DNA of 64,000 bases, from the NCBI RefSeq assembly GCF_021655615.1, contig NZ_AP025245.1, forward strand, positions 372,001-436,000. Reading direction: 5' to 3'. The notes under the pieces were generated by a model that worked only from the letters and a program-made list of their open reading frames with translations, had not been told where the DNA came from and did not search any database. Position numbers and translations under genes: made by a program. The stretch comes from Acidianus sp. HS-5. Lineage in GTDB: Archaea; Thermoproteota; Thermoprotei_A; Sulfolobales; Sulfolobaceae. Of the stretch, positions 18,726 to 28,412 are shown piece by piece (within the stretch, counting starts at the first letter, position 1; each line of letters begins with the position of its first letter).

Positions 18726-19418
18726 CTAATAGGGTTTCCAACCCTTAAATGCTACATAATCTCCTCTGTCGTAGCCGTCAGTAGGGTACTCTACAGACTC
18801 GTTGGAGTACTTTGGATGTCTAGTGAGGGTCTGCGCAATTTTTACAACTACGAAACCGGCGTCCTCTAAGAGCTTTCTTATCTCCTCGACGGTGTGCCAT
18901 TTTGCTTGCTTTACGTATTCTATGTTGTAGGGGTTTTGTGGCCTTACCCTAGCTATGTAGTTGTCTTCCCAAGAACCGAGGAGTTCTGCTATCTTATAGA
19001 GGAGACCGTAAGAGCCTTCTGCAATAACGTCTGCCACTATTATATGTCCTCCTGCCTTTAAAATTCTGTACGCCTCCTTTACGGCTTTTGCGTCGTCGTT
19101 TGCGTAGTCTAGGACTCCGTTTAAGATTACCGTATCAAAGCTTGAGTCCTCGAAAGGTAGGTTTTCTGCTTGACCTATTTTTACGTTGAGCCCTCTGGAT
19201 TTAGCTACTTCAGCCATTGCAGGACTGGGCTCTACGCACTCATTTATTGTTATCCCATACCTAGTTTTGAGTATGAACTCGAAGAGACCGGAACCGCAAC
19301 CTACACTTAACGCTTTCCCAGGGTTCGGTTCTAACATGTATTTTAATAGAAGTGCTTCTGATTCAAGTACGTTTTGGTTTTTAAGGAACCATGAGTCGTA
19401 TTTGCTTGCCTCAAACAT
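18726..19418 (-). CDS. SAM-dependent class I methyltransferase
   Basis: A 230-residue protein of the Methyltransf_11 type. Motif I is ALSVGCGSGLFEF (about 36-48), motif II ends in CVEPSPAM, motif III is GQAENLPFEDSSFDTVIL, and motif IV/post-I is AYRILKAGGHIIVADV. An N-terminal cap (FEASKYDSWFLKN) is typical of small-molecule or quinone/biotin-type methyltransferases. The substrate cannot be inferred from neighbours; the gene is monocistronic. The ATG follows an AT-rich promoter. Confidence 0.85.
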   Translation of the reverse strand: MFEASKYDSWFLKNQNVLESEALLLKYMLEPNPGKALSVGCGSGLFEFILKTRYGITINECVEPSPAMAEVAKSRGLNVKIGQAENLPFEDSSFDTVILNGVLDYANDDAKAVKEAYRILKAGGHIIVADVIAEGSYGLLYKIAELLGSWEDNYIARVRPQNPYNIEYVKQAKWHTVEEIRKLLEDAGFVVVKIAQTLTRHPKYSNESVEYPTDGYDRGDYVAFKGWKPY

Positions 19419-19477
19419 ATAATAAATTTGTAGAGGTAGTTTTAAAACTTAATGATCAGCGGTGATTTGTTGAGTAG

Positions 19478-19555
19478 TTCAATTGTCAAAAAGACTAAAG
19501 CTTACGTTTAATTCAACATCTAATTTAGGATTATGAAAAACTGATGGGCTTAACG
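19478..19555 (+). repeat. Dispersed repeat family B, diverged copy
   Basis: TCAATTGTCAAAAAG ... GGCTTAACGTCTAAAG follows the family B layout with lower identity. It lies between the methyltransferase and a hypothetical gene. Confidence 0.4.
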
Positions 19556-19654
19556 TCTAAAGAGAACCAACAATGTAGATAAGCGGTGATAACACAAATC
19601 ATCGGTGATTTAAAAATAACTTCAGTTGATAAAAGAAGGTTGCATTAAGGTCAA

Positions 19655-20080
19655 CTACTCATGCACTTCCTCTACCTTAATTTCATCGTTAAGCATTATC
19701 TTTAGCTTCTTTTGAAGTCCTGCTACTCTGAAGTAAAGGATTTTAGCCTTCCATAATCCTGTCCAGGAAATTAGTAAGTCTATTTCCTCCTCAGTAATCC
19801 CCCTTTTACAGTCTCCTAAGTTTATTTTTTCCATGCTATCTACTTTTAATACACCTAAACCAGCCTCCTTTATTAATCTCCCCCTTATGCTCCTTGATTG
19901 GTAAAAAATGAATTTCTCTCTAGGAGGATGGCAAATAATGAGCGTGACGCCATTAATACACACGGTTATGAAGATCCCTTGTATAAGTAACCTGAGTAAC
20001 TCATCCCTACCGTACTGTGAGATGTCCAAGAGGTATTGTTTTGAGTTCTCGTGTAACTCAAACCTGGAGGGTTTCTCCAC
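19655..20080 (-). CDS. Conserved-looking hypothetical protein
   Basis: A 141-residue soluble protein starting with GTG. It has alternating hydrophobic strands (GIFITVCINGVTLIICHPP) and a C-terminal part with SWTGLWKAKILYFRVAGLQKKLKI. No family was recognised. Regular codon use and an intact frame support a real gene. It stands alone between the methyltransferase and csx1. A family B copy lies just downstream, around 19478-19555. Confidence 0.5.
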   Translation of the reverse strand: MEKPSRFELHENSKQYLLDISQYGRDELLRLLIQGIFITVCINGVTLIICHPPREKFIFYQSRSIRGRLIKEAGLGVLKVDSMEKINLGDCKRGITEEEIDLLISWTGLWKAKILYFRVAGLQKKLKIMLNDEIKVEEVHE

Positions 20081-20310
20081 GGGTTAATTTTGCTTTTGGA
20101 AATTATATTTTATTCTCTGATGTAGTGATGCTAATTCCTGAAACGTCAACTCGTAATCCAGTAAGAATTAGCTCTACCAAAGAGAATATTCGACATGCTC
20201 GTTAATAACGTTTAACGACAATTCATGAATATCTATATCATTCTAATTTACAATGGCTCAGGTTGGCATGTTCAACCAACTCTTAATACTTCCTATTCAT
20301 AACTAGTTAT

Positions 20311-21672
20311 ATGACTTGTCTAATTTACATAGCAGGAAACGTTGGAGGATATAAAGTCGTGAACTACGTAATTGATAAGGGCAGTAACCAAATTAAGGTG
20401 CCTACGTTCTTTTCAGCACACGCGCTTTACAAAGCTTTTAACCCTGATAAAGTAGTAGTTTTACTCCCTGACAGTTTAATAAAAGATACTTCAGGTAATC
20501 CTGACGACGTGAAAAAAGCGTATAGGGATTTAATCAGTACTCACGCTAGAGGACTTAACCTTGACCAACAGACGGTAAGTGAGATTAATTCCTTCCTTGA
20601 AAAACTGGAGATTTTCCTTGTACCTAACGTGGGAATAGGCAAGGCAATAAAAAGCGTCAACGGCAAGGTTGTTGATACCAGACCGTCAGAGAACTACACT
20701 AAGGACAGGAACCCGGTCTTTATCTTTAACGTAGTTTACTCTGTCTTACAAAAACTTCACTGTGACCATTATATGATAGACTTAACACACGGCACTAACG
20801 TGTTAATTGCTGCAGTATTAACTGCGGGCTCACTTTTCGATTCCACTTTCTATGCAGCTCCTATAATCGGTAGTCCAGACCAAGGTGCTACAGTTAAAGT
20901 AGTCGATCTCACTGATTTAATTAATGCGATGAAGGACGCCCTCATGATATCTTCATCAATAGAGATGCTTGACGAGAGGTACTTTAGGGATTATAGTAGT
21001 GAGTTACACAGCCTTAATCCTAATAATTTTAAGGACAAGAACCTCATTTCTAGGATTAAAAGTTCAGACCCGGGGATGATAATAGACCTGTTATGGAACA
21101 TAAGGAACGGTTTTACTGTTAATGCGGTTAAGGGCATGATTGACGTGTCCAATAAAGTCCAAGTGTTAGAGAACGACGTTAATAACCTTACTTCCTATTT
21201 TATCGACTGGGTTAATAACCAAGACCTTGACGTTAAAGATATTATCCTCTCCCATTTTTACTCTACGCTGAAGGTTAAGGATATCCTCATGAATGGAGAC
21301 GACCTAACTGTCCTGAGGTACCTATTAGACCTTTACGTTAATGCTAAACTTTACGATAAGGCTTTGTCTTTAGCTAGGGAACTTCCGGTAGCTTTTTGCT
21401 TGAAACACCACGGCGGAGGTACTTTTGGTGATAATGAAAAGCATAAGAACTGTGATGAACTTGTGAAGGAATATTATAAGCTGGAACACGGTACTATTAT
21501 ACAATATAGGAATATGCTAATGCACGGAGGTTTATCCGTAGACCTCAAGGTCACCGTTAATGGAAACGGTAGCTTAAACTCAAATAAGGTAAATAAGAAC
21601 GATATAGAGAAACTAGTCAAAGAGTTAGGTGAATACGTCGATGAGGCAATAAGCAAAGTTAAAAATTCCTAG
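20311..21672 (+). CDS. csx1: Csx1, CARF-HEPN ribonuclease activated by cyclic oligoadenylate
   Basis: A 453-residue protein that resembles the S. solfataricus Csx1 from end to end as I recall it (IYIAGNVGGYKVVNY, FSAHALYKAF, DLTHGTNVLI, LDERYFRDYS, WNIRNGFTVNAVK). The N-terminal CARF domain has the ring-binding loop DLTHGTN (157-163). The C-terminal HEPN domain has RNMLMHGG (400-407) with the R-x4-H catalytic pair R400/H405. By family it degrades RNA when Cas10 makes cyclic tetra-adenylate. It is alone on + and converges on the herA-nurA operon. It is the likely effector of the type III system whose Cas10 is at the window start. Confidence 0.95.
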   Translation: MTCLIYIAGNVGGYKVVNYVIDKGSNQIKVPTFFSAHALYKAFNPDKVVVLLPDSLIKDTSGNPDDVKKAYRDLISTHARGLNLDQQTVSEINSFLEKLEIFLVPNVGIGKAIKSVNGKVVDTRPSENYTKDRNPVFIFNVVYSVLQKLHCDHYMIDLTHGTNVLIAAVLTAGSLFDSTFYAAPIIGSPDQGATVKVVDLTDLINAMKDALMISSSIEMLDERYFRDYSSELHSLNPNNFKDKNLISRIKSSDPGMIIDLLWNIRNGFTVNAVKGMIDVSNKVQVLENDVNNLTSYFIDWVNNQDLDVKDIILSHFYSTLKVKDILMNGDDLTVLRYLLDLYVNAKLYDKALSLARELPVAFCLKHHGGGTFGDNEKHKNCDELVKEYYKLEHGTIIQYRNMLMHGGLSVDLKVTVNGNGSLNSNKVNKNDIEKLVKELGEYVDEAISKVKNS

Positions 21673-21739
21673 AGCCTTACTGGTTTTCTTACAATTTGTA
21701 TCTTTGTAAGTCTGTAAACGTAAAATAATTATCAACGCC

Positions 21740-23344
21740 TTACTGGTATTTTATACTCCTAAAAGCTAGGTTATTCACTTTTATACTAAATGAAGATATA
21801 ATCCCATACCCCGGCGGGGAGGCATTTAAGACCTTCGCAAAATCATCCATTCCTATCTTCTTTAATGCGTCTTCGTCAGCCCTCATTGCAATTTTTGTGT
21901 TAGTAAGTGTGAGTATTAAGTCGTTGAGGTCAGTAGGTCTGTGCGTTGCAAGTATAGTACCTATCCCCCTTACTCTGCCTAACCTCATTATCTTATTAAT
22001 CAACCTCTCTAAGGGTTCCTTGTTCTCCTCTTTCCTCCCTTGCGGAAAGTATTCATGTGCTTCGTCAAATACCATTAAGTAATCCGTCTCATTCCCTTCA
22101 TTCTTATAACGGTCGTCAATTATCTTAAATAGCTTATTGATAATGAGGAAGGCGGAAATTGTGGCTGAGTCTACTCCCCTCTCTAAAGCCCACCTTAAAT
22201 CGACTACAGCCTTAGTTTTGAGTATTTCTTCATAGTCTGGCTCTTCATAATACCCCTTGCCGTAGGAGACGTCAATTATACCGCTCTTTGCAAGCAAATA
22301 CACCGACCTTAGGATGTTGTTCTGTGTTTCTCTGTGCAATCTCCTATTCTCCATTTCTTCTGAGCATAGTTCATCCCAATTGTCTATTACTGCGTTCTTA
22401 CCTACGCAGTAGTCTGAAATGTCCTTAAAGAACTCTCCCCCTTGAGGAGTAAAATATGGAGATATATCTGGCAATAGCTTATAATTATCCCACAGCCTGA
22501 AACCTACTAAGTAGACGTAAGCCTTCTTTCCTTCACTTTCTATTATGAACCTGTTTCCCTTGTCGTAAATTGCCTTAAAACCGTTTAAGTTACTCCTCTT
22601 CAGGAAAACGTCGAGGAACTCCATTACGCCCATCTGATAGTCCCTAGTTACTGGTACAATTATTGAACCTCCCATGTTTACTGCAGGGGTTATGTAGTCA
22701 CCTTGTATGTCAAAAACTATTAACGGTGAGGTAGAGTTCTTCATTATTACCTTTAGGGCGTTCGTCTTTCCCGCTCCAGTAGTCCCGACTATTAAGACGT
22801 GGTGCTTTAAAGCTTCTTTACTCAGCTTAACATCGACTTCTATTTCCCTATAACCTTCCACTACTTTCCCTACGCTTATCCCTTCTTCTGGTACACCTAG
22901 CATTTCCTTTATGAAGTCAATTGACGGGAGGAATACTGGGCTCTGGGGGTCTATTGGTGACGATGGCGGATTGACTTCTCCTTCCACTTCTTCTGAAAGG
23001 AGTTCCACTGTAATGACTAGTGGAGTTAAAAGCCCGCTTGCGTTCTCCAAAGGAGTTAACGAAGGTACCTTTGAAATTGCTAAAATATCCTGCCTTGCCA
23101 CAGCCTTTACCCTTGCAAGCATTAAAGTCTTAGACACGGGCAAAGAGATTCCAAGATAAGAGCCTATGAGTATCCTGCTTTTTAAGTAAGTATCGAAGGA
23201 TACTTCTATCTTAACTTCCCTCTCTTCTTCTCCGTACTCTGCAGGATAAACCCTTGAGACCATGCCTATTATTTCTCCTTTTACTCTCTTCTTTGCGTCT
23301 TCTATTAACGAAGGTATATCTGCCACCTTACTCACCAGTATCAA
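21740..23344 (-). CDS. herA: HerA-family DNA-translocating ATPase
   Basis: A 534-residue protein. An N-terminal HAS-barrel-like region (1-120) is followed by a RecA-type motor with Walker A GTTGAGKTN (187-195), FDIQGDY (211-217), and Walker B VFDEAHEYFPQ. ATHRPTDLNDLIL and the C-terminal brace complete the family pattern. HerA hexamers pump DNA into the NurA nuclease for 5'-end resection. The start (TTG, with GTG codons 9 and 18 bases later) overlaps the nurA stop. The cell's main herA normally sits with mre11 and rad50; neither is here, so this is probably a second pair. Confidence 0.88.
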   Translation of the reverse strand: MILVSKVADIPSLIEDAKKRVKGEIIGMVSRVYPAEYGEEEREVKIEVSFDTYLKSRILIGSYLGISLPVSKTLMLARVKAVARQDILAISKVPSLTPLENASGLLTPLVITVELLSEEVEGEVNPPSSPIDPQSPVFLPSIDFIKEMLGVPEEGISVGKVVEGYREIEVDVKLSKEALKHHVLIVGTTGAGKTNALKVIMKNSTSPLIVFDIQGDYITPAVNMGGSIIVPVTRDYQMGVMEFLDVFLKRSNLNGFKAIYDKGNRFIIESEGKKAYVYLVGFRLWDNYKLLPDISPYFTPQGGEFFKDISDYCVGKNAVIDNWDELCSEEMENRRLHRETQNNILRSVYLLAKSGIIDVSYGKGYYEEPDYEEILKTKAVVDLRWALERGVDSATISAFLIINKLFKIIDDRYKNEGNETDYLMVFDEAHEYFPQGRKEENKEPLERLINKIMRLGRVRGIGTILATHRPTDLNDLILTLTNTKIAMRADEDALKKIGMDDFAKVLNASPPGYGIISSFSIKVNNLAFRSIKYQ

Positions 23345-24323
23345 CGTTTGCTAACTTCAAGCTTTCCCAGTCGTCGTAATTGACTCCTGTAGTCTCTTTG
23401 GCTATGTTAAAGGCGAAGATAAAAGCCGAGGCGCTCAACTTCTTTGAAATCCTGTCAGCGACTTCAATGAACTCCGGTATCCCCCTAAATGAGGAGTATT
23501 TTATTGAAGTGGAGACACCTTTGCAAAGGAGTCCCCTTTCCGTGCTCTCTACTCTAAACACTCCGTTTCTGACTTTCACGTAAACCATGTACCTTGTGAA
23601 ATCTTCACTTTCCTCTTTCAATACCGGGGTGAGGAATACATCCTTTCCCCTGCCAAGGAATTCAACTATTACGTCGTCTGTAGCGTTGTATAAGTTTTTT
23701 GGTATAGCCAAGCCAGATCTCCTAAGTTTTCTGGTGTAATTTAGCCTCTTAACTACGCCTATAAGTTTCTCCTTTTTGCGTTGTCTTGCTAAAGTAATGA
23801 ATGCAGACCTGTAAGGTTCTCCTACCATCTGTAAGTAAGGTCCTGGGACTACTGGGCCGTCGACTATTGCAACGTAGGACGACTTTTCGATCGCGTAATT
23901 CTCTAGTAATATCCTCAACTCGTCTAGTATGTTGTCATCCTTATAATTCTCGTCGTATGGCACGTCGTTCACATTCTTAGTCAATACTATGTCGTGGATA
24001 GTGTTATCTATTATATTCCTCACCTCTTCAGATGCCTTTATTGCCATGAAAGGTAAGTCGGTCTGGAGGGGTATCATTATTTGTTCTTCTACTAAGTTAG
24101 CGTAAAGGGAGGCAAAATATATGTTTGCTCCCCTGACGCTTATCATCCTGGATGAGGAGTCTAGGTACGCAAACTTATCGAGAGGCTCGCAGTCCTCAAG
24201 TTCTCCTTCAACTTCTACCGGTGTAGAATCTTCAATGTTTACTGGGGGAGAAACCCCTAAGTAAGGCTCGTCAAATGATGTGAGTAAGCTGAAGAGCGAC
24301 TTTATTGTTTCCGCAAACTCCAT
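23328..24323 (-). CDS. nurA: NurA-family nuclease
   Basis: A 331-residue protein. KFAYLDSSSRMI (D55) and YVAIVDGPVVPGP (D155) are the two acidic motifs of NurA, an RNase H-like exonuclease. The C-terminal SKKLSASAFIFAFNIAKE is like the family's last helix. It is first in a two-gene operon with herA, overlapping by 17 bp. A TATA-like box lies before the ATG. Operon structure and motifs together make the NurA-HerA assignment firm; whether it serves repair or antiviral defence is open. Confidence 0.85.
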   Translation of the reverse strand: MEFAETIKSLFSLLTSFDEPYLGVSPPVNIEDSTPVEVEGELEDCEPLDKFAYLDSSSRMISVRGANIYFASLYANLVEEQIMIPLQTDLPFMAIKASEEVRNIIDNTIHDIVLTKNVNDVPYDENYKDDNILDELRILLENYAIEKSSYVAIVDGPVVPGPYLQMVGEPYRSAFITLARQRKKEKLIGVVKRLNYTRKLRRSGLAIPKNLYNATDDVIVEFLGRGKDVFLTPVLKEESEDFTRYMVYVKVRNGVFRVESTERGLLCKGVSTSIKYSSFRGIPEFIEVADRISKKLSASAFIFAFNIAKETTGVNYDDWESLKLANVDTGE

Positions 24324-24984
24324 AGTATTTTATTGGTCACGAAAATTATATGTATTGTGGTGTCAATAGGCGTTAAGCCTCGTTTTTCTTAAATCGATTT
24401 GATAAAAATTGTCCCATAAAGCATTCAATTGACGGAAAGGTTAGAAGTCTGAAGATTTAGACCACTTGTATAAAAATTAAGGAATTAATAATACCCATTA
24501 CTAACGTGAGAAAGAACTTAATAAAAAACATATATAGAACGTTTGCTTTGAATAATTTTAATCTTAAAGGGTGAGATAACTAAAAATAATGTAAACAATT
24601 ATTTTTGAGGCTTTTAAGGCTAACACCAAATAAACGCTTACCTTATATTTTAGTAAAAAGGTTGACGATTTCCTTACGGTTCTAAGGGAATTTCTCTTCA
24701 TAAATTCGTGTAATATTCAATGGAGAGATCTTATGCTTTACAGTGAGTATTGCTAAGGTTACGTGACAACGATTTTCCAATAAATGCTACTATACTTTTC
24801 CCTAATAGGCTATACTATTTAATTCATTCTACCTCTCTATCTCCATGGAACCTTTAAATCTGCCTCAATTTTGGGTATTGCGACGTCACATATCGTTGGT
24901 TCACTTGACCTCAAGTACGTGGGTTGCTGAACTCCTCCTTAGAATATTTCGTTACAAGTATAAAAATATTTTATGAGATAATCT
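24324..24984. other. Non-coding stretch with a partial family B copy
   Basis: No gene seen. 24361-24410 is a diverged, inverted family B copy (CAATAGGCGTTAAGCC ... TTTGATAAAAATTG). The rest is AT-rich without clear structure. Confidence 0.4.
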
Positions 24985-26133
24985 TTAGCTCCTTGTCTTT
25001 AGCGTAAATGAAAGTAGACCTGCTGTTAGTTCCATGATTATGACTATGATGCCAGCAATTACTATCGTCCTGGAATCTGAAAATAAACTGCCAAGAAATA
25101 CTGGAATGAAGGCTACGCCTACGTTAGATATTACGCTATACATTGATGTTGCGACTCCGGCCTCTGCGGGGTCTTTAACGTAATTCATGGTAGAGGTTAG
25201 TGTCATTGACCAATACGCGTTTCCGAAGAATCCGAAGATGAAATAACTTGAAGAAATTAAAAGAATGCTAACAGTAAATTCTAGACCGTATACGACTAAC
25301 ACTGCCGATAAGAAGGTTAAACTTCCAGACAATACTATTCCTATTCTGGTATTGTAATTCTCAAATATAGTAGGTAAGATTATAGCACCGAGTGCTGATC
25401 CCAGTAATGATAAACCACTAAATAACCCTCCTAGGGCTACAGCTGCAATGGCAAATAATCCGTGTAGTTCTAAGACTACTGATCCTATGCTCCCAAGCAT
25501 TACTAGAATTGAGGATATTGCTAATCCTATATACCAGTTTTTAACCATCCCTACCTTAAAAGCTCCTCTTAATGACCTAGTATAATATTTAGGATAATCC
25601 TTAATTCCTACTAAAATGAGGAATAAGCTAATAGCAGATAGTATTGCCGGTGTGAGCATAGTTAATCTAAAGCCTAATGATTCATAAATTGATGGCCCTA
25701 AGAAAGAGCCTATTGACATTCCTAAAAAGAGAATACCTACGCTTATTCCTACAAAAGTGTGAGGTTTCTTCTTGAAAATAGCTTCGGCAATACTTCCTAC
25801 TGGTGCTATAGCCAAGGGATAGCCTATTGCGGCTATTATAGAGAATATTAAAAATAAGGTAAAATTTGATGAAAATCCTCTACCAAGAAGTCCTATGAAA
25901 GTTAATAATGCAGAAGAGTATAAGGACGTCTTTACTGTAAATTTTGCTGAAATATAGCCTGCTAATAATCCTAATATCGCCATAGTATACCCGTAAGCTG
26001 ATATTATGAATAATGCCGAGGTTAAGGGAATGTTAAACCTAGAAACTATAACTTCTACCAAGGGGGCTAAGATAAACCAACCAAAACCTATTGAAAAAAC
26101 GAGAACCCAATATGGAATTATTTTGGGCAACAT
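24985..26133 (-). CDS. MFS transporter
   Basis: A 382-residue protein with 11-12 hydrophobic segments. The pattern resembles the oxalate/formate-antiporter-like branch (WFILAPLVEVI in TM1, LLAGYISAKFTVKTSLYS as the TM2-3 loop, SVGILFLGMSIGSFLGPSIY in TM5). The ATG at 26133 is chosen because TTTTTATAAAAC lies 25-34 bp upstream; a TTG at 26154 would sit against this box. Substrate unknown. It is monocistronic. Confidence 0.8.
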   Translation of the reverse strand: MLPKIIPYWVLVFSIGFGWFILAPLVEVIVSRFNIPLTSALFIISAYGYTMAILGLLAGYISAKFTVKTSLYSSALLTFIGLLGRGFSSNFTLFLIFSIIAAIGYPLAIAPVGSIAEAIFKKKPHTFVGISVGILFLGMSIGSFLGPSIYESLGFRLTMLTPAILSAISLFLILVGIKDYPKYYTRSLRGAFKVGMVKNWYIGLAISSILVMLGSIGSVVLELHGLFAIAAVALGGLFSGLSLLGSALGAIILPTIFENYNTRIGIVLSGSLTFLSAVLVVYGLEFTVSILLISSSYFIFGFFGNAYWSMTLTSTMNYVKDPAEAGVATSMYSVISNVGVAFIPVFLGSLFSDSRTIVIAGIIVIIMELTAGLLSFTLKTRS

Positions 26134-26402
26134 TTCATTAAAGGCATTGAACAAGTTTTATAAAAAGTTAATCCCACATAAGCTTGAATGGTCTAATTTA
26201 TCTTGTACGATGAAATCAAATATTTTCTTTATTTTCATTAAATAAATGTCTTCACTCTTCCCTTCCTTATTTTCGGAACGCAGTTCCTTTACGAAATGCT
26301 CTCTTCGAGCTTGCCGTAATGTGTTAGTATTTCTGATTACTGTATGGATTTGTTTTGCGCACTACTTCAATCTTCTTAGAAGTTAAGCTCATTAAATTTT
26401 TA

Positions 26403-26537
26403 TTATACTTAGTTAGACCCTGGAGGTTAATGGTAAGCATGAGACATTACATAGCTATCTAACCTGTGAAACGTGAGAATCACAGTGTTGTTACATATAT
26501 ACTAATTACCTTGGCCTTCAAGGTCTAACAAGTATAA
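26403..26537 (-). mobile_element. MITE-like element family A, copy 1 (inverted relative to the others)
   Basis: About 135 bp with long imperfect terminal inverted repeats (TTATACTTAGTTAGACC ... GGTCTAACAAGTATAA). Its reverse complement aligns with copies at 41094-41197 and 51194-51340, including the shared core GTAACAACACTGT. It has no coding capacity and lies between an MFS gene and a zinc-finger gene. Directly to its right (26545-26592) is half a family B copy. Confidence 0.75.
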
Positions 26538-26838
26538 ATTAATCGTTAATTTAAAAGTGAGTCTAACGTCAACTTTGATGAAAATTGAAACTGCCTATAA
26601 AGCAGTACCTATCTTGAGTTACTATGATTGTTATTCCTTCTGTTATTTTCCTTATTCGATATCCTTCCAAAGTATCGTCTGTTTTTCTCTGACGTGTTCC
26701 TTAAGGAATTATCCTAAATATGGAAAAATTCCAACCCGAGTTAACGGAAAGTTTAAACACGAAAATAATTCATAATAACCGTTGAGACAGAATTACTTAA
26801 TACTAGTTATTTCCTAATTTACGGAAAAAGGACTTGAC

Positions 26839-27117
26839 TTAAATGATCACACTACTGACTAGTACTAGCTTTTCCTTGGCAAGTTTTCTTACTCTAGTCT
26901 TTAATTGGTTATTCTTCAGACCTCTAAAGTTATTGTAAAGGTACCAGAGTATTAGATGGTCGTCATCCCTCATTTTCATTAAGTGCTTTGGAATACTATG
27001 TACTTCTTTTTTGCATATTGGGCAGCAGTCCATATTACTGTGGTTCTTCACGAAGTGCTTCCTTAGCCCTGTCATAGTGTTGAATGCCTTTTTACAGACT
27101 GGGCAATAATAGCCCAA
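26839..27117 (-). CDS. Small C2H2 zinc-finger protein
   Basis: A 92-residue protein. YYCPVCKKAFNTMTGLRKHF with the following KNH is a classical C2H2 finger. A second CPICKKEVHSIPKH forms another short CxxC...H site. The basic C-terminal half (LKNNQLKTRVRKLAKEKL) may contact nucleic acid. Such small fingers are common in Sulfolobales and their viruses, and are usually taken to be regulators. The start is TTG behind AAGGTG. Confidence 0.7.
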   Translation of the reverse strand: MGYYCPVCKKAFNTMTGLRKHFVKNHSNMDCCPICKKEVHSIPKHLMKMRDDDHLILWYLYNNFRGLKNNQLKTRVRKLAKEKLVLVSSVII

Positions 27118-27392
27118 GCTAGGTACACCTTAACTGTTTACACTTTAATTCTATGCTTAGTATTTAATTCAAAACAGTAGGTAGAGCGAAGAGACATAAA
27201 ACAGACTGAAAGAGTACTAACTACCACGATACTAAATTTTCCAGCCATTGCTTATAAGTTTTTCTATCCCTTATTTGTTAAAAGGTATTAATTTTTTCCG
27301 TAACTTATTTTAGCAAAGAACTAAAAAAGATAAGGAGAAGTAAAAAAGTAAATTGAAAACTATCTCGTTCTCTACGTATTTAAAGAAATCTC

Positions 27393-27686
27393 CTATTTAT
27401 AAATCTTCTTTTTAGCCTTGTATAATGCATAGATGTTATTTGAAGTTATTATAGATTCCAGAATTGTGTCGGCATAGATTAAGATCTCTAGTTCCGGGAA
27501 CATGACAGCTAAGAGTAAAGCTAACGTTGATAGACCGAATTTATACATAGCCAGTATGAAGGGGTTAATAAGAGACGAAGCAAATGGATTCATTTCCTCT
27601 GCGCCTAACTTTAGGCCTAGTATAGTAGTGAAATAGTCGTCGAACTGGAAACCATAGAATAGTAGTATGTTATAAGGAGGGATCAT
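27393..27686 (-). CDS. Small membrane protein, DUF5658-like
   Basis: A 97-residue protein with three predicted membrane segments. FDDYFTTILGLKLGAEEMNP matches the conserved D..TT...G..E.NP pattern of small DUF5658 membrane proteins. Function unknown. It is monocistronic, with TTTATAATA before the ATG. Confidence 0.6.
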   Translation of the reverse strand: MIPPYNILLFYGFQFDDYFTTILGLKLGAEEMNPFASSLINPFILAMYKFGLSTLALLLAVMFPELEILIYADTILESIITSNNIYALYKAKKKIYK

Positions 27687-27816
27687 TATTATAAATCTTT
27701 ATGTGCTTAAAATAAAATTTGTGACAACAGTTGTATACAAGATGAGGAAAGTCTCATTGTTTAACTCTACGTGTTCTTAAGTTAAACTTTAAAAGGGAGA
27801 AGGAGAAGACATTATT

Positions 27817-28041
27817 ATGTATAAGCTTAAGATTCACAAGAAAGGTATCATAGTAATTCCGAAGGAAATAAGGGATAAGCTGAACTTGAAAGAAGGTGAT
27901 GAGGTTAACGCGGTCTTTGACGACGAGGGAATTTACATTTTTCCTAAAGAGGACATAAGGAAGTTCTTCGGCAGTGATAAGGATGCTTTAAAAGCCCTTG
28001 AAATTCTTGAGGAGGAGAGGAGAAAGGAAGGCAGTACTTGA
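27817..28041 (+). CDS. vapB: VapB-like AbrB-fold antitoxin (second pair)
   Basis: A 74-residue protein. IHKKGIIVIPKEIRDKLNL is the AbrB DNA-binding hairpin. The acidic C-terminal tail (DALKALEILEEERRKE) would bind the toxin. It overlaps the following PIN gene by 44 bp. By family it is an antitoxin and autorepressor. Confidence 0.88.
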   Translation: MYKLKIHKKGIIVIPKEIRDKLNLKEGDEVNAVFDDEGIYIFPKEDIRKFFGSDKDALKALEILEEERRKEGST

Positions 28042-28405
28042 TGCCTCTGCTCTCATTCTTTATTTTTACGGTAATAAGGAGGTAAAAGATGTTATAGAAA
28101 ATAACGAAGACTACGTAAACACCGTTAACCTAACTGAGTTCCTTTATGCTTATACTAAGGTAAAGGGGTGGAAGGAAGCCCTCTATAAGTACACTCTAGT
28201 GAGGAATTCTTTTAAGATCTTGGACATAAGTGACGAAATAATTAGGATTTCAGCAAAGTTGAAGATTAAGTATAACCTCTCCCTTGGAGATTCCTTCCTC
28301 TTATCTTCTGCTAAGAGCATTAACGGAGTCGCGGTAACTAGTGATCATGAACTTAAGAAAGTTAATGAAGTTAAGGTTAAGCTTGTCACTGTTAGAAGTA
28401 ATTGA
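27998..28405 (+). CDS. vapC: VapC-like PIN-domain toxin (second pair)
   Basis: A PIN protein of about 132-135 residues. VLDASALILYFYG gives the first Asp, NTVNLTEFLYAYTK the Glu, LSLGDSFLLSSA the third acidic residue, and AVTSDHELKKV the last. The start is uncertain: TTG at 27998 or 28007, both inside vapB. RNase toxin by family. Its sequence differs from the PIN protein at 3957-4394, so this is an independent pair. Confidence 0.85.
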   Translation: MKFLRRRGERKAVLDASALILYFYGNKEVKDVIENNEDYVNTVNLTEFLYAYTKVKGWKEALYKYTLVRNSFKILDISDEIIRISAKLKIKYNLSLGDSFLLSSAKSINGVAVTSDHELKKVNEVKVKLVTVRSN

Positions 28406-28412
28406 GAGAACA

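Noticed and set aside
26557..26775. 72-residue frame
   Set aside because: It starts inside a family B repeat half, and its Tyr/Ser/Cys-rich sequence is not protein-like.
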